Shown here: positions 6,848 through 13,109 of the stretch, one piece after another
Position numbering within the stretch: the first letter of the stretch is position 1
Layout: every line of letters begins with the position of its first letter
Assembly (NCBI GenBank): GCA_011371465.1
Contig: DRQL01000208.1
Span: 1 to 17,891 of the forward strand
Reading direction: 5' to 3'
DNA from: Gammaproteobacteria bacterium
GTDB lineage: Bacteria; Pseudomonadota; Gammaproteobacteria; DSM-19610
Length of the DNA: 17,891 nucleotides
Translations under genes and position numbers: made by a program
Notes under the pieces: generated by a model
Told to the model about the DNA's origin: nothing
Databases searched by the model: none
What the model saw: only the letters and a program-made list of their open reading frames with translations

Positions 6848-7564
6848 ATGCGCCCCAGCAACCGCAACCCGGACCAGATGCGCCCGGTCACCCTGACCCG
6901 CAACTACACCATGCACGCCGAAGGCTCGGTACTGATCGAGTTCGGCAATACCAAAGTCCTGTGCAACGCCAGCATCGACGAACGCGTACCGGGTTTCCTG
7001 CGCGGCAAAGGGCAGGGCTGGGTCACCGCCGAGTACGGCATGCTGCCACGCTCCACCACCGAACGCATGGGGCGCGAAGCCGCACGCGGCAAACAGGGCG
7101 GACGCACGCTGGAAATACAGCGCCTGATCGGTCGTTCGCTGCGCGCCGTAGTGGACATGAAAGCCCTGGGCGAACGCACCATCACCATCGACTGCGACGT
7201 CATCCAGGCCGATGGCGGCACCCGCACCGCCAGCATCACCGGCGGTTATGTGGCACTGGCCGACGCCCTGCAGAAACTGGTCGCAGACGGCACCCTGAAA
7301 AAAAACCCGCTGAACGGTGCCGTGGCCTCCGTCTCCGTGGGCATCTACAAGGGCACACCGGTACTCGACCTGGACTACCCGGAAGACTCCAACGCCGAAA
7401 CCGATATGAACGTGGTCATGACCGACAGTGGTCAGTTCATCGAAGTACAGGGCACCGCGGAAGGCCACCCGTTCAGCCAGGACGAAATGAACCAGATGCT
7501 GACGCTGGCCAAAAAAGGCATCGCCGAACTCTGCCAGCTGCAGGCCGACACCCTGGCCGGTTGA
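6848..7564 (+). CDS. rph: Ribonuclease PH
   Basis: A 238-residue protein, identical in length to E. coli RNase PH. It trims tRNA 3' ends by phosphorolysis, releasing nucleoside diphosphates, and acts as a hexameric ring. Visible family blocks: MRPSNRNPDQMRPVTLTRNY, GSVLIEFGNTKVLCNASI, WVTAEYGMLPRST with ERMGREAARGKQGGRTLEIQRLIGRSLRA, ADGGTRTASITGG (phosphate-contacting Arg126), and DYPEDSNAETDMNVVM with the metal-site Asp180 and Asp186. Start chosen at the ATG preceded by AAGGAAA and a TATAAT box. In this region the reading frame stays open further upstream, but the family N-terminus begins here. First gene of the apparent rph-rdgB-hemW operon. Confidence 0.97.
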   Translation: MRPSNRNPDQMRPVTLTRNYTMHAEGSVLIEFGNTKVLCNASIDERVPGFLRGKGQGWVTAEYGMLPRSTTERMGREAARGKQGGRTLEIQRLIGRSLRAVVDMKALGERTITIDCDVIQADGGTRTASITGGYVALADALQKLVADGTLKKNPLNGAVASVSVGIYKGTPVLDLDYPEDSNAETDMNVVMTDSGQFIEVQGTAEGHPFSQDEMNQMLTLAKKGIAELCQLQADTLAG

Positions 7565-7569
7565 CCGCC

Positions 7570-8166
7570 ATGACTCAACGCATCGTACTGGCCAGCAACA
7601 ACGCGGGAAAGGTTCGCGAGTTCAACCAGCTGCTGGCCGGCAGCGAGTTCGAGGTCATCCCGCAGTCCGAATTCCAGGTCGAGGAAATCGAAGAGACCGG
7701 CCTGACCTTTGTGGAAAATGCCCTGCTCAAGGCACGTAACGCCGCTCAACACACCGGCCTGCCCGCCATCGCCGACGACTCCGGGCTGGAAGTGGATGCC
7801 CTGAACGGCGCCCCGGGTATCTATTCGGCACGCTACGCCGGCGCGGGGGCGAGCGACCGGCAAAACCTCGAAAAGCTGCTGGATACCCTGAAAGATGTGC
7901 CCGACGAAAACCGCAGCGCCCGCTTTCAGTGCCTGATGGTCTACCTGCGCCACCCGCAGGACCCCACTCCCGGGATTTTCCAGGGCACCTGGGAAGGCCG
8001 CATCCTGCACGCACCGCAGGGCGACAACGGTTTCGGCTATGACCCGGTGTTCTATGTCCCCGAACAACAGTGCGCGTCCGCCGAGCTGCCCCCGGACGTC
8101 AAGAACCGCCTGAGCCACCGCGGCCAGGCACTGCACCGGCTGATTGCTGAATTACGGGGACAGTAA
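7570..8166 (+). CDS. rdgB: RdgB/HAM1 family non-canonical purine NTP pyrophosphatase (XTP/dITP)
   Basis: A 198-residue protein, as expected for RdgB (E. coli 197). It hydrolyses dITP, dXTP and ITP to monophosphates plus pyrophosphate, cleaning the nucleotide pool. Signature segments: VLASNNAGKVREFNQLL (substrate phosphate loop), EETGLTFVENALLKARNAA, the catalytic ADDSGLEVDALNGAPGIYSARYAG, GDNGFGYDPVFYVP and the C-terminal NRLSHRGQALHRL. All conserved acidic and basic positions are present. It begins five nucleotides after the rph stop, so the two are co-transcribed and probably translationally linked. The pairing with rph and hemW is a conserved arrangement. Confidence 0.97.
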   Translation: MTQRIVLASNNAGKVREFNQLLAGSEFEVIPQSEFQVEEIEETGLTFVENALLKARNAAQHTGLPAIADDSGLEVDALNGAPGIYSARYAGAGASDRQNLEKLLDTLKDVPDENRSARFQCLMVYLRHPQDPTPGIFQGTWEGRILHAPQGDNGFGYDPVFYVPEQQCASAELPPDVKNRLSHRGQALHRLIAELRGQ

Positions 8167-8192
8167 CCCGCCGTAACTGCCCTGTAACTCCA

Positions 8193-9374
8193 GTGATCCC
8201 GCCCCCCCTTTCCCTGTACATACATTTTCCCTGGTGCGTGCACAAGTGCCCGTACTGTGATTTCAACTCGCACGCCATCCGTGGCGAAGTACCGGAAACC
8301 GCCTACGTCGATGCCCTGCTCAGGGACCTGGAACAGGCGCTGCCGGCGGTGTGGGGGCGCACGGTGCAAACGGTGTTCATGGGTGGCGGCACCCCCAGCC
8401 TGTTCTCCGCGCGGGCCATCGACCGACTGTTGAGCGGGGTGCGGGCACGGCTGCCGCTCAGCCCCGCGGCGGAAATCACCCTGGAAGCCAATCCCGGTAC
8501 ACTGGAACAGGAAAAATTCGCGGGCTACCGGCAGGCCGGCGTCAACCGCCTGTCGATCGGCGTCCAGAGCCTGAACGACGCGCACCTGCGGGCACTGGAA
8601 CGCATCCACGATGCAGCGGAAGCGATCCGTGCTGCCGAAACTGCCCGCCAGGCGGGCTTCGATGAGTTCAACCTCGACCTGATGTTCGGCCTGCCCGGGC
8701 AGACCACCTCGCAGAGCAGCGACGATCTGCTGGCGGCCATCGAGCTGCAGCCCACCCATCTGTCCTGGTACCAGCTCACCCTGGAGCCCAATACCCGCTT
8801 TTATGCCCGACCACCGCAGCTCCCCGACAATGACCGGCTGTGGGACATGCAGGAGCAGGGGCATTCACAGCTCGCCGCACACGGCTATACTCAGTACGAG
8901 GTGTCCGCTTTCGCACAGGCAGGGCGGCGTTGCCGCCACAACCTGAACTACTGGCGGTTCGGTGACTATATCGGTATCGGCGCGGGCGCCCACGGCAAGA
9001 TCACCGACGGAGGCCGTGCTGTGATCACGCGCTACTGGAAACAGCGTCACCCGCAGGCCTGGCTGGAAAGCGCCGGCAGTGCGCGCTGCCTGGCCGGTCA
9101 ACGCGACCTGATCGCAGCGGAAACCGTCTTCGAATTTGCCCTGAACCGGCTGCGCCTCAGGGAGGGTTTCGACCTGGACGCTTTCGAGGCCGCCACAGGT
9201 TTGCAGCGCGACCGGGTCCTGCCAGTCCTGCAGGTTGCCGCCGATGACGGCCTGCTGTTGCTGGAAGGCGACCAGGTGCGGCACACCCGCGCGGGCTGGC
9301 GCTTTCTCAATGACCTGCTGGAACGATTCCTGCCGGAGGAGACACCGCATGATGCTGGAAACCACCCGGATTGA
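8193..9374 (+). CDS. hemW: Radical SAM family heme chaperone HemW
   Basis: A 393-residue radical SAM protein (E. coli HemW 378), starting at GTG with YIHFPWCVHKCPYCDFNSH. Cys15, Cys19 and Cys22 (CX3CX2C) hold the 4Fe-4S cluster. Phe24 takes the place of the fourth Cys that marks true coproporphyrinogen dehydrogenase HemN, which supports HemW over HemN. GGGTPSLF (SAM binding) and HNLNYWRFGDYIGIGAGAHG (HNXXYW plus heme-binding region) are present, followed by the HemN C-terminal domain. HemW inserts heme into respiratory proteins. It lies 26 nt after rdgB, and its end overlaps the next gene by 26 nt. No clear Shine-Dalgarno precedes the GTG, so the start is moderately certain although nothing upstream fits better. 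Confidence 0.94.
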   Translation: MIPPPLSLYIHFPWCVHKCPYCDFNSHAIRGEVPETAYVDALLRDLEQALPAVWGRTVQTVFMGGGTPSLFSARAIDRLLSGVRARLPLSPAAEITLEANPGTLEQEKFAGYRQAGVNRLSIGVQSLNDAHLRALERIHDAAEAIRAAETARQAGFDEFNLDLMFGLPGQTTSQSSDDLLAAIELQPTHLSWYQLTLEPNTRFYARPPQLPDNDRLWDMQEQGHSQLAAHGYTQYEVSAFAQAGRRCRHNLNYWRFGDYIGIGAGAHGKITDGGRAVITRYWKQRHPQAWLESAGSARCLAGQRDLIAAETVFEFALNRLRLREGFDLDAFEAATGLQRDRVLPVLQVAADDGLLLLEGDQVRHTRAGWRFLNDLLERFLPEETPHDAGNHPD

Positions 9375-9540
9375 CTGCCCCTATTGCGGCGAACCGATCG
9401 AACTCAACGTGGACTGCTCCATGGGTGCGCAGCAGGACGTGGAGGATTGCCCGGTATGCTGCCGGCCCATCGAGATCCGCACCGAGGTAAACCCGGACGG
9501 CAGCCTGCTTTCGGTCAGCGCCCATACTAACGATGACTGA
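9349..9540 (+). CDS. CPXCG motif-containing cysteine-rich small protein
   Basis: A 63-residue protein that starts inside hemW, at an ATG with a strong GGAGGAG site 7 nt upstream. The sequence holds CPYCG (residues 10-14) and CPVCC (34-38), two CXXC knuckles expected to bind one zinc or another metal. Cys23 is an extra cysteine. This matches the short CPXCG Cys-rich family found in Gammaproteobacteria, which has no established function; nucleic-acid or protein binding is a guess from the ribbon-like fold. The following gene overlaps by 8 nt (ATGACTGA), so hemW, this gene and rof appear translationally coupled. Confidence 0.9.
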   Translation: MMLETTRIDCPYCGEPIELNVDCSMGAQQDVEDCPVCCRPIEIRTEVNPDGSLLSVSAHTNDD

Positions 9541-9790
9541 TTACGTCCCGATCGATTGCGACCTGCACAGTGAGTACGAGCTCCGTATCCTGCAGCAACG
9601 ACCCCTGCGCGTCCGCTGGCGGGACCCGGACGGACAGCATCATATAGAAACCCTGCAGCCTCTCGACCTGGTCACGCGCAACCGGGAAGAGTTCCTGGTC
9701 GCCGAAAACCGGCAGGGACAGCGACTGGAAATCCGCCTCGACTACATCGCGACCACCGAAGTCCTGCCCGATTCCCGAATCCGCCGGTAG
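9533..9790 (+). CDS. rof: Rho-binding antiterminator (Rof/YaeO family)
   Basis: An 85-residue protein resembling E. coli Rof (YaeO). Both open with a short tail and Y-x-PI-(D/N)-CD (here DYVPIDCDLHSEYEL), continue with a central strand pair rich in Arg, then LDLVTRNREEFLVAE, and close with RLDYI. Rof binds Rho near its primary RNA-binding site and reduces Rho-dependent termination; the fold is an Sm-like barrel. Assignment rests on this motif alignment and length, without a search. The ATG overlaps the end of the preceding gene and no good Shine-Dalgarno is present, consistent with coupling. It lies 19 nt before the AAA+ ATPase gene. Confidence 0.85.
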   Translation: MTDYVPIDCDLHSEYELRILQQRPLRVRWRDPDGQHHIETLQPLDLVTRNREEFLVAENRQGQRLEIRLDYIATTEVLPDSRIRR

Positions 9791-9809
9791 TTTTGCTACC
9801 ATCCCGTGC

Positions 9810-11285
9810 ATGGAATCCAGCCTTCATGACCTGGAAGTACTGCTGCGCTCACGCGTGCCACTGATCCTGGTCGAAACCAGCGATGAACGGCGCGCACTGG
9901 ACACCTTCCGGCGCCTGGCGCTGCGTACCGGGCAGCCGGTCATGCGCTGGTCGGTAACCACCGGCCTGCAGCGCATCGACCTGGACCTGCAACCCCAGGC
10001 ACACGCCAGGGAACCCGACCAGGCCCTCGCCCAGATTCGCGCTACCGGCACGGCGGGGCTGTACCTGTTACTGGATTTCCACCCCTACCTCGATGACCCC
10101 GCCCATGTACGCATGATCCGGGAAATTGCCATGGGCTACGGCCAGGCGGCGCACACCCTGGTATTTATCAGCCATCGCTGCGAACTGCCCGCAGAGCTCC
10201 GCTCGCTGAGCGCACGCTTTGACCTGGCACTGCCCGACCGGTCCGCACTGGAACGCTGGATACGGGAAGAAGCGCGCAACTGGGTGGCGGCGAACCCGGG
10301 CAGCAAGGTCAAAACCGATGAACGGACACTGAAACAGCTGGTGAAACAGCTCGGCGGACTGGCCGAAACCGACGCCCGCCGCCTGATCCGGAATGCTATC
10401 CACGACGATGGTGCGATTACCGCGTCCGACCTTCCCGGGGTATTGCACACCAAGTATGAACTGCTGGCCCAGGGCGGCGCCCTGTCCTTTGAGCTGGACA
10501 CGGCGCAGTTCGGCGAGGTGGGCGGCCTGAATACGCTGAAGCGCTGGCTGGAGCAGCGCAGACAGGCCTTCCTCGACCCCGACCCGCTGCTGGATGCACC
10601 CCGTGGCATCCTGCTGGTGGGCGTCCAGGGTGGCGGCAAGAGCCTGGCCGCCAAGGCGGTAGCCGGGCTCTGGCAACTGCCGCTGCTGCGCCTGGATTTC
10701 GGGACGCTCTATAACCGCTTCTTCGGCGAAACCGAGCGCAACCTGCGCGCTTCGCTGCGCACCGCGGAAGCCATGGCGCCCTGCGTGCTGTGGATCGACG
10801 AGATCGAAAAAGCCATCGCCAGCGGTGACTACGACAGCGGCACCTCGAAGCGGGTGCTGGGCACCCTGCTGACCTGGCTGGCGGAACGCGACCGACCGGT
10901 GTTCCTGGTCGCTACCGCCAACCGCATCGACAACCTGCCGCCCGAGCTGATCCGCAAGGGCCGCATGGACGAAATCTTTTTCGTTGACCTGCCGGACGAG
11001 ACCACCCGGGGTCAGATATTTGCCATCCACCTGCGCAAACGGGGCCAGCCGGCGGAGGCCTTTGACCTGGACGAGCTGTCCCGGCGCAGCGAAGGCTTCT
11101 CCGGCGCGGAAATCGAACAGGCCGTGGTGGCCGCCCTGTACCTGGCCAAAGAGCAGGGCAGCGCACTGGACAACGAACACCTGCAAAGCGAACTGGCCGC
11201 TACCCGGCCCCTGTCGGTGGTCATGTCCGAGCGCCTGGAAGCGCTGCGCGACTGGGCGCGCGATCGTACCGTCTCCGCCAACTGA
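9810..11285 (+). CDS. Ycf46-like AAA+ ATPase
   Basis: A 491-residue soluble protein. The N-terminal about 240 residues begin LEVLLRSRVPLILVETSDERRAL and look like the degenerate AAA-like domain of the Ycf46 family (LYLLLDFHPYL in the Walker-B-like place). The C-terminal AAA+ module has Walker A GVQGGGKS at 271-278 (Lys277), Walker B WIDEIEKA with Asp330 and Glu331, a sensor-1 ATANR, and KGRMDEIFFVDLPD with the arginine region. FSGAEIEQAV marks the small lid subdomain. No protease HEXXH motif is present, so it is not FtsH. In Synechocystis a Ycf46 homologue is linked to inorganic-carbon use; its role in proteobacteria is not known. It is last in the rph-led cluster, and no Shine-Dalgarno is clear. 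Confidence 0.88.
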   Translation: MESSLHDLEVLLRSRVPLILVETSDERRALDTFRRLALRTGQPVMRWSVTTGLQRIDLDLQPQAHAREPDQALAQIRATGTAGLYLLLDFHPYLDDPAHVRMIREIAMGYGQAAHTLVFISHRCELPAELRSLSARFDLALPDRSALERWIREEARNWVAANPGSKVKTDERTLKQLVKQLGGLAETDARRLIRNAIHDDGAITASDLPGVLHTKYELLAQGGALSFELDTAQFGEVGGLNTLKRWLEQRRQAFLDPDPLLDAPRGILLVGVQGGGKSLAAKAVAGLWQLPLLRLDFGTLYNRFFGETERNLRASLRTAEAMAPCVLWIDEIEKAIASGDYDSGTSKRVLGTLLTWLAERDRPVFLVATANRIDNLPPELIRKGRMDEIFFVDLPDETTRGQIFAIHLRKRGQPAEAFDLDELSRRSEGFSGAEIEQAVVAALYLAKEQGSALDNEHLQSELAATRPLSVVMSERLEALRDWARDRTVSAN

Positions 11286-11585
11286 CAACCTGTCATTTAT
11301 TTGTCATTCAGGCCGGCACAGACAACAGCACCGACAGGTGCCTGAAACCCGGTCAACAAAAATCTGACGGTACCCGACCATCCGTGATCCAATGTGTAAG
11401 AAAATGTCTATTTCCACACTATATTTACCGTATTTAATTGGCGGATATTCTGGATTTTTATATTTATATCAATAAGATAAAACTTTCCGCCGATGCGTTA
11501 GGGGCGCGGGCGGCGCTTATGATATTCTCGTAATCCAGATAACAACAAAACAGCAGATACACTGCGCAGCCTGGCGGAGGTCACC
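11286..11585. other. AT-rich 300-nt intergenic region without a gene
   Basis: No coding sequence is visible. The first part (11307-11346) has an inverted repeat TTCAGGC/GCCTGAA enclosing CACC-GACA-GGTG, without a U-tract, so a terminator for the upstream operon is possible but unproven. About 11396-11486 is roughly three-quarters A/T by eye, against a GC-rich background, and contains several -10-like boxes (TATATT at 11420 and 11459). A TATGAT at 11518-11523 could be the -10 of the DUF3135 gene, but I see no good -35. A GGAGGT ribosome binding site ends the region. Confidence 0.6.
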
Positions 11586-11954
11586 ATGCAATCCATAACA
11601 ACAGAAAAGACCAAAACTACTGAACCGCTGGTCGATTTCGACCGCTTTTCCCAGCTCGCCAAATCAGACCCGGAGGGCTTCGAAGCGAGGCGCGCGGAAC
11701 TCATCGAGCAGATGATCCAGCGCATGCCGGCGCACAAACAGCAGCGCATGCGCTGCCTGCAGTGGAAAATCGACCAGGTGCGCAACCAGGCTAAAAACCC
11801 GATGGCCGCCTGCATCAAAATCAGTGAAATGATGTGGGATTCCCTGGTCGGCCCGGGTGGGCTGCGCGAAGTCCTCGAACAGGTCCGCAACGGCAATTTC
11901 ACCCCTCCGCCCAAAGCCAGCGTACTGGAATTCGAGCCCCGGCCGCGCCCCTGA
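11586..11954 (+). CDS. DUF3135 domain-containing protein
   Basis: A 122-residue cytosolic protein with GGAGGT 5-6 nt before its ATG. The core matches DUF3135 as I know it: VDFDRFSQLAKSDPEGFEARR, then MIQRMPAHKQQRMRCLQWKIDQVRNQAKNPMAACIKISEMMWDSL. The region is mostly helical and rich in Met, Arg and Gln, with no signal peptide or membrane segment. The C-terminus ends in a proline/arginine-rich tail. No function is established for this gammaproteobacterial family. It stands alone between the AT-rich gap and the rpmE promoter, so it is probably a monocistron. Confidence 0.85.
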   Translation: MQSITTEKTKTTEPLVDFDRFSQLAKSDPEGFEARRAELIEQMIQRMPAHKQQRMRCLQWKIDQVRNQAKNPMAACIKISEMMWDSLVGPGGLREVLEQVRNGNFTPPPKASVLEFEPRPRP

Positions 11955-11967
11955 CCCGGCGCGGGGC

Positions 11968-11996
11968 TTGTTCAGCCCGCGGGATTCCCGTATTAT
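11968..11996 (+). promoter_or_regulatory. rpmE: Putative sigma-70 promoter of rpmE
   Basis: TTGTTC (11968-11973) and TATTAT (11991-11996) are separated by exactly 17 nt. Transcription would begin near 12003, giving a leader of about 60 nt before the rpmE ATG. The promoter starts only 14 nt after the DUF3135 stop, so rpmE is likely controlled independently. Confidence 0.6.
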
Positions 11997-12001
11997 TCGC
12001 G

Positions 12002-12064
12002 GCCTTTCGGCAGGCGCCTGATTGCGGTCAGCGCGCAGCCCGGTGTTTTTTGAGGCGCAAGCAA
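12002..12064 (+). promoter_or_regulatory. rpmE: Structured 5' leader of rpmE, candidate L31 autoregulatory RNA
   Basis: The leader can fold into a small hairpin GCC-TTTC-GGC (12002-12011) and a larger stem. In the larger stem GCGCCTGA (12014-12021) pairs with TCAG and GCGC (12028-12036, one C bulged) around the loop TTGCGG. GAGG at 12051-12054 is the likely ribosome binding site. Leaders of gammaproteobacterial rpmE are known to include L31-responsive structures. Whether this one matches the described consensus needs a covariance-model search. Confidence 0.4.
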
Positions 12065-12274
12065 ATGAAAGCGGATATCCATCCTGCATACGATGACATC
12101 ACGGTAACCTGCAGCTGTGGCAACAGTTTCCAGACCCGCTCCACGGTGGGCAAGGACCTGACCATTGAAGTCTGCTCCCAGTGCCACCCGTTCTACACCG
12201 GCAAGCAGAAGATGCTGGACAGCGGTGGCCGCGTGGACCGCTTCCGTCGCAAGTACGGCATCAAATCATCCTGA
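12065..12274 (+). CDS. rpmE: 50S ribosomal protein L31
   Basis: A 69-residue protein with the L31 signature MKADIHPAYDDITVTCSCGN, FQTRSTVGKDLTIEVCSQCHPFYTGKQK and GGRVDRFRRKYG. Cys16, Cys18, Cys37 and Cys40 form the zinc site, so this is the C+ (zinc-binding) type; the zinc-independent paralogue is not in the window. L31 bridges the large and small subunits. It has its own promoter and leader upstream and an intrinsic terminator downstream. The stop codon overlaps the ATG of the nuclease gene (TGATG). In Pseudomonas rpmE is likewise followed by a nuclease gene and, a little further on, malic enzyme and ponA. Confidence 0.97.
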   Translation: MKADIHPAYDDITVTCSCGNSFQTRSTVGKDLTIEVCSQCHPFYTGKQKMLDSGGRVDRFRRKYGIKSS

Positions 12275-13065
12275 TGTACCGGGTGTACAGCTGGCTGAAA
12301 AAGGCGCCCCGGGTTGGCGCCTTTTTTGTGCTCGTGGCATGGCTGTCCCCGGCCTGGCCGGATACCTGCACAGCACCCCAGGCAGGCGAACCGGTTCAGG
12401 TCCGTTACGTCAGTGACGGAGACACGCTGATCCTGACGGACAACCGCAAGGTTCGCCTGATCGGCATCAACACCCCGGAAGTCGCGCACAAGGACCAACC
12501 GACACAGCCGCTGGCGATCAGGGCGCGTGACCGCCTGCGCCAGCTGCTGTTCCAGCACGGCAATCGCGCCCGCCTGCTGGTTGGCGAGCAGAAAACAGAC
12601 CGGTACCGGCGAAAACTGGCCCACCTGTGGCTGCCGGACGGAAAAAACCTGGCCGCCGAGCTGTTGCGCGAAGGGCTGGGCTGGACGATCGCCATTCCAC
12701 CCAACACGCGCCTGCTCGACTGCTACCGGGAGGCGGAAGCAACCGCCCGCGCGGCCGGACGCGGGGTATGGAACCAGCCGGACTATGCCGCCAGACCGTC
12801 AACCGAACTGGGCCTGCGCGACAGTGGCTTCCAGCGGGTACGTGGGCGCGTGGTACGCGTCAATCACGGCGGCGGCGCACTGTGGATCAACCTGCAGGGG
12901 CGCTTTGCCATTCGCATCCCCGACCGGGATCTGCGCGAATTCCCCCACCCGCCGGACCGCAGCTGGGTGGGGCGATCCGTCGAAGCGCGCGGCTGGGCCT
13001 TCAACACCAAAGGCGAACTGCGTATGACGGTTCATCACCCCTTCATGCTGCAATTTCTCGACTGA
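12274..13065 (+). CDS. Secreted thermonuclease (SNase)-like protein
   Basis: A 263-residue protein. Its N-terminus (MYRVYSWLKKAPRVGAFFVL, then VAWLSPAW) looks like a signal peptide, predicting an envelope or periplasmic location. The SNase fold follows: VRYVSDGDTLIL (Asp48, Asp50), VRLIGINTPE (Arg61, Thr67, Glu69) and DRYRRKLAHLWL (Arg113). Arg61, Glu69 and Arg113 match the catalytic Arg35, Glu43 and Arg87 of staphylococcal nuclease; the calcium ligand Asp40 is replaced by Asn66. A C-terminal region (about 185-263) with VRGRVVRVNHGGGALWINLQGRF resembles an OB-type domain. The start overlaps the rpmE stop with no Shine-Dalgarno, implying re-initiation. A GTG at 12328 is a downstream alternative, but it would truncate the signal peptide. 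Confidence 0.85.
   Translation: MYRVYSWLKKAPRVGAFFVLVAWLSPAWPDTCTAPQAGEPVQVRYVSDGDTLILTDNRKVRLIGINTPEVAHKDQPTQPLAIRARDRLRQLLFQHGNRARLLVGEQKTDRYRRKLAHLWLPDGKNLAAELLREGLGWTIAIPPNTRLLDCYREAEATARAAGRGVWNQPDYAARPSTELGLRDSGFQRVRGRVVRVNHGGGALWINLQGRFAIRIPDRDLREFPHPPDRSWVGRSVEARGWAFNTKGELRMTVHHPFMLQFLD
12298..12327 (+). terminator. Intrinsic terminator of rpmE, inside the next coding sequence
   Basis: AAAAAGGCGCC (12298-12308) pairs perfectly with GGCGCCTTTTT (12316-12326) around a 7-nt loop, ending in a run of six T. It begins 24 nt after the rpmE stop. It is a canonical Rho-independent terminator, yet it lies within codons 9-18 of the overlapping nuclease gene, coding for the end of the charged n-region and the start of the hydrophobic core of the signal peptide. 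Confidence 0.85.
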
Positions 13066-13109
13066 GGAACATTCTGTAAAATCCGCACAGCCTGTCCCCG
13101 GAAACCGCT

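Noticed and set aside
8164..8191. Three GTAAC-type repeats about 10 nt apart between rdgB and hemW.
   Set aside because: They are too short and imperfect, lie in a 26-nt gap, and show no hairpin or known motif.
8193..9374. Oxygen-independent coproporphyrinogen oxidase HemN.
   Set aside because: The fourth Cys of HemN is Phe24 here, and the HNXXYW motif and length match HemW.
9784..9798. GGTAG-TTTTG-CTACC inverted repeat before the ATPase gene, reminiscent of REP elements.
   Set aside because: Five-base arms in a 19-nt gap are readily found by chance; it also overlaps the rof stop codon.
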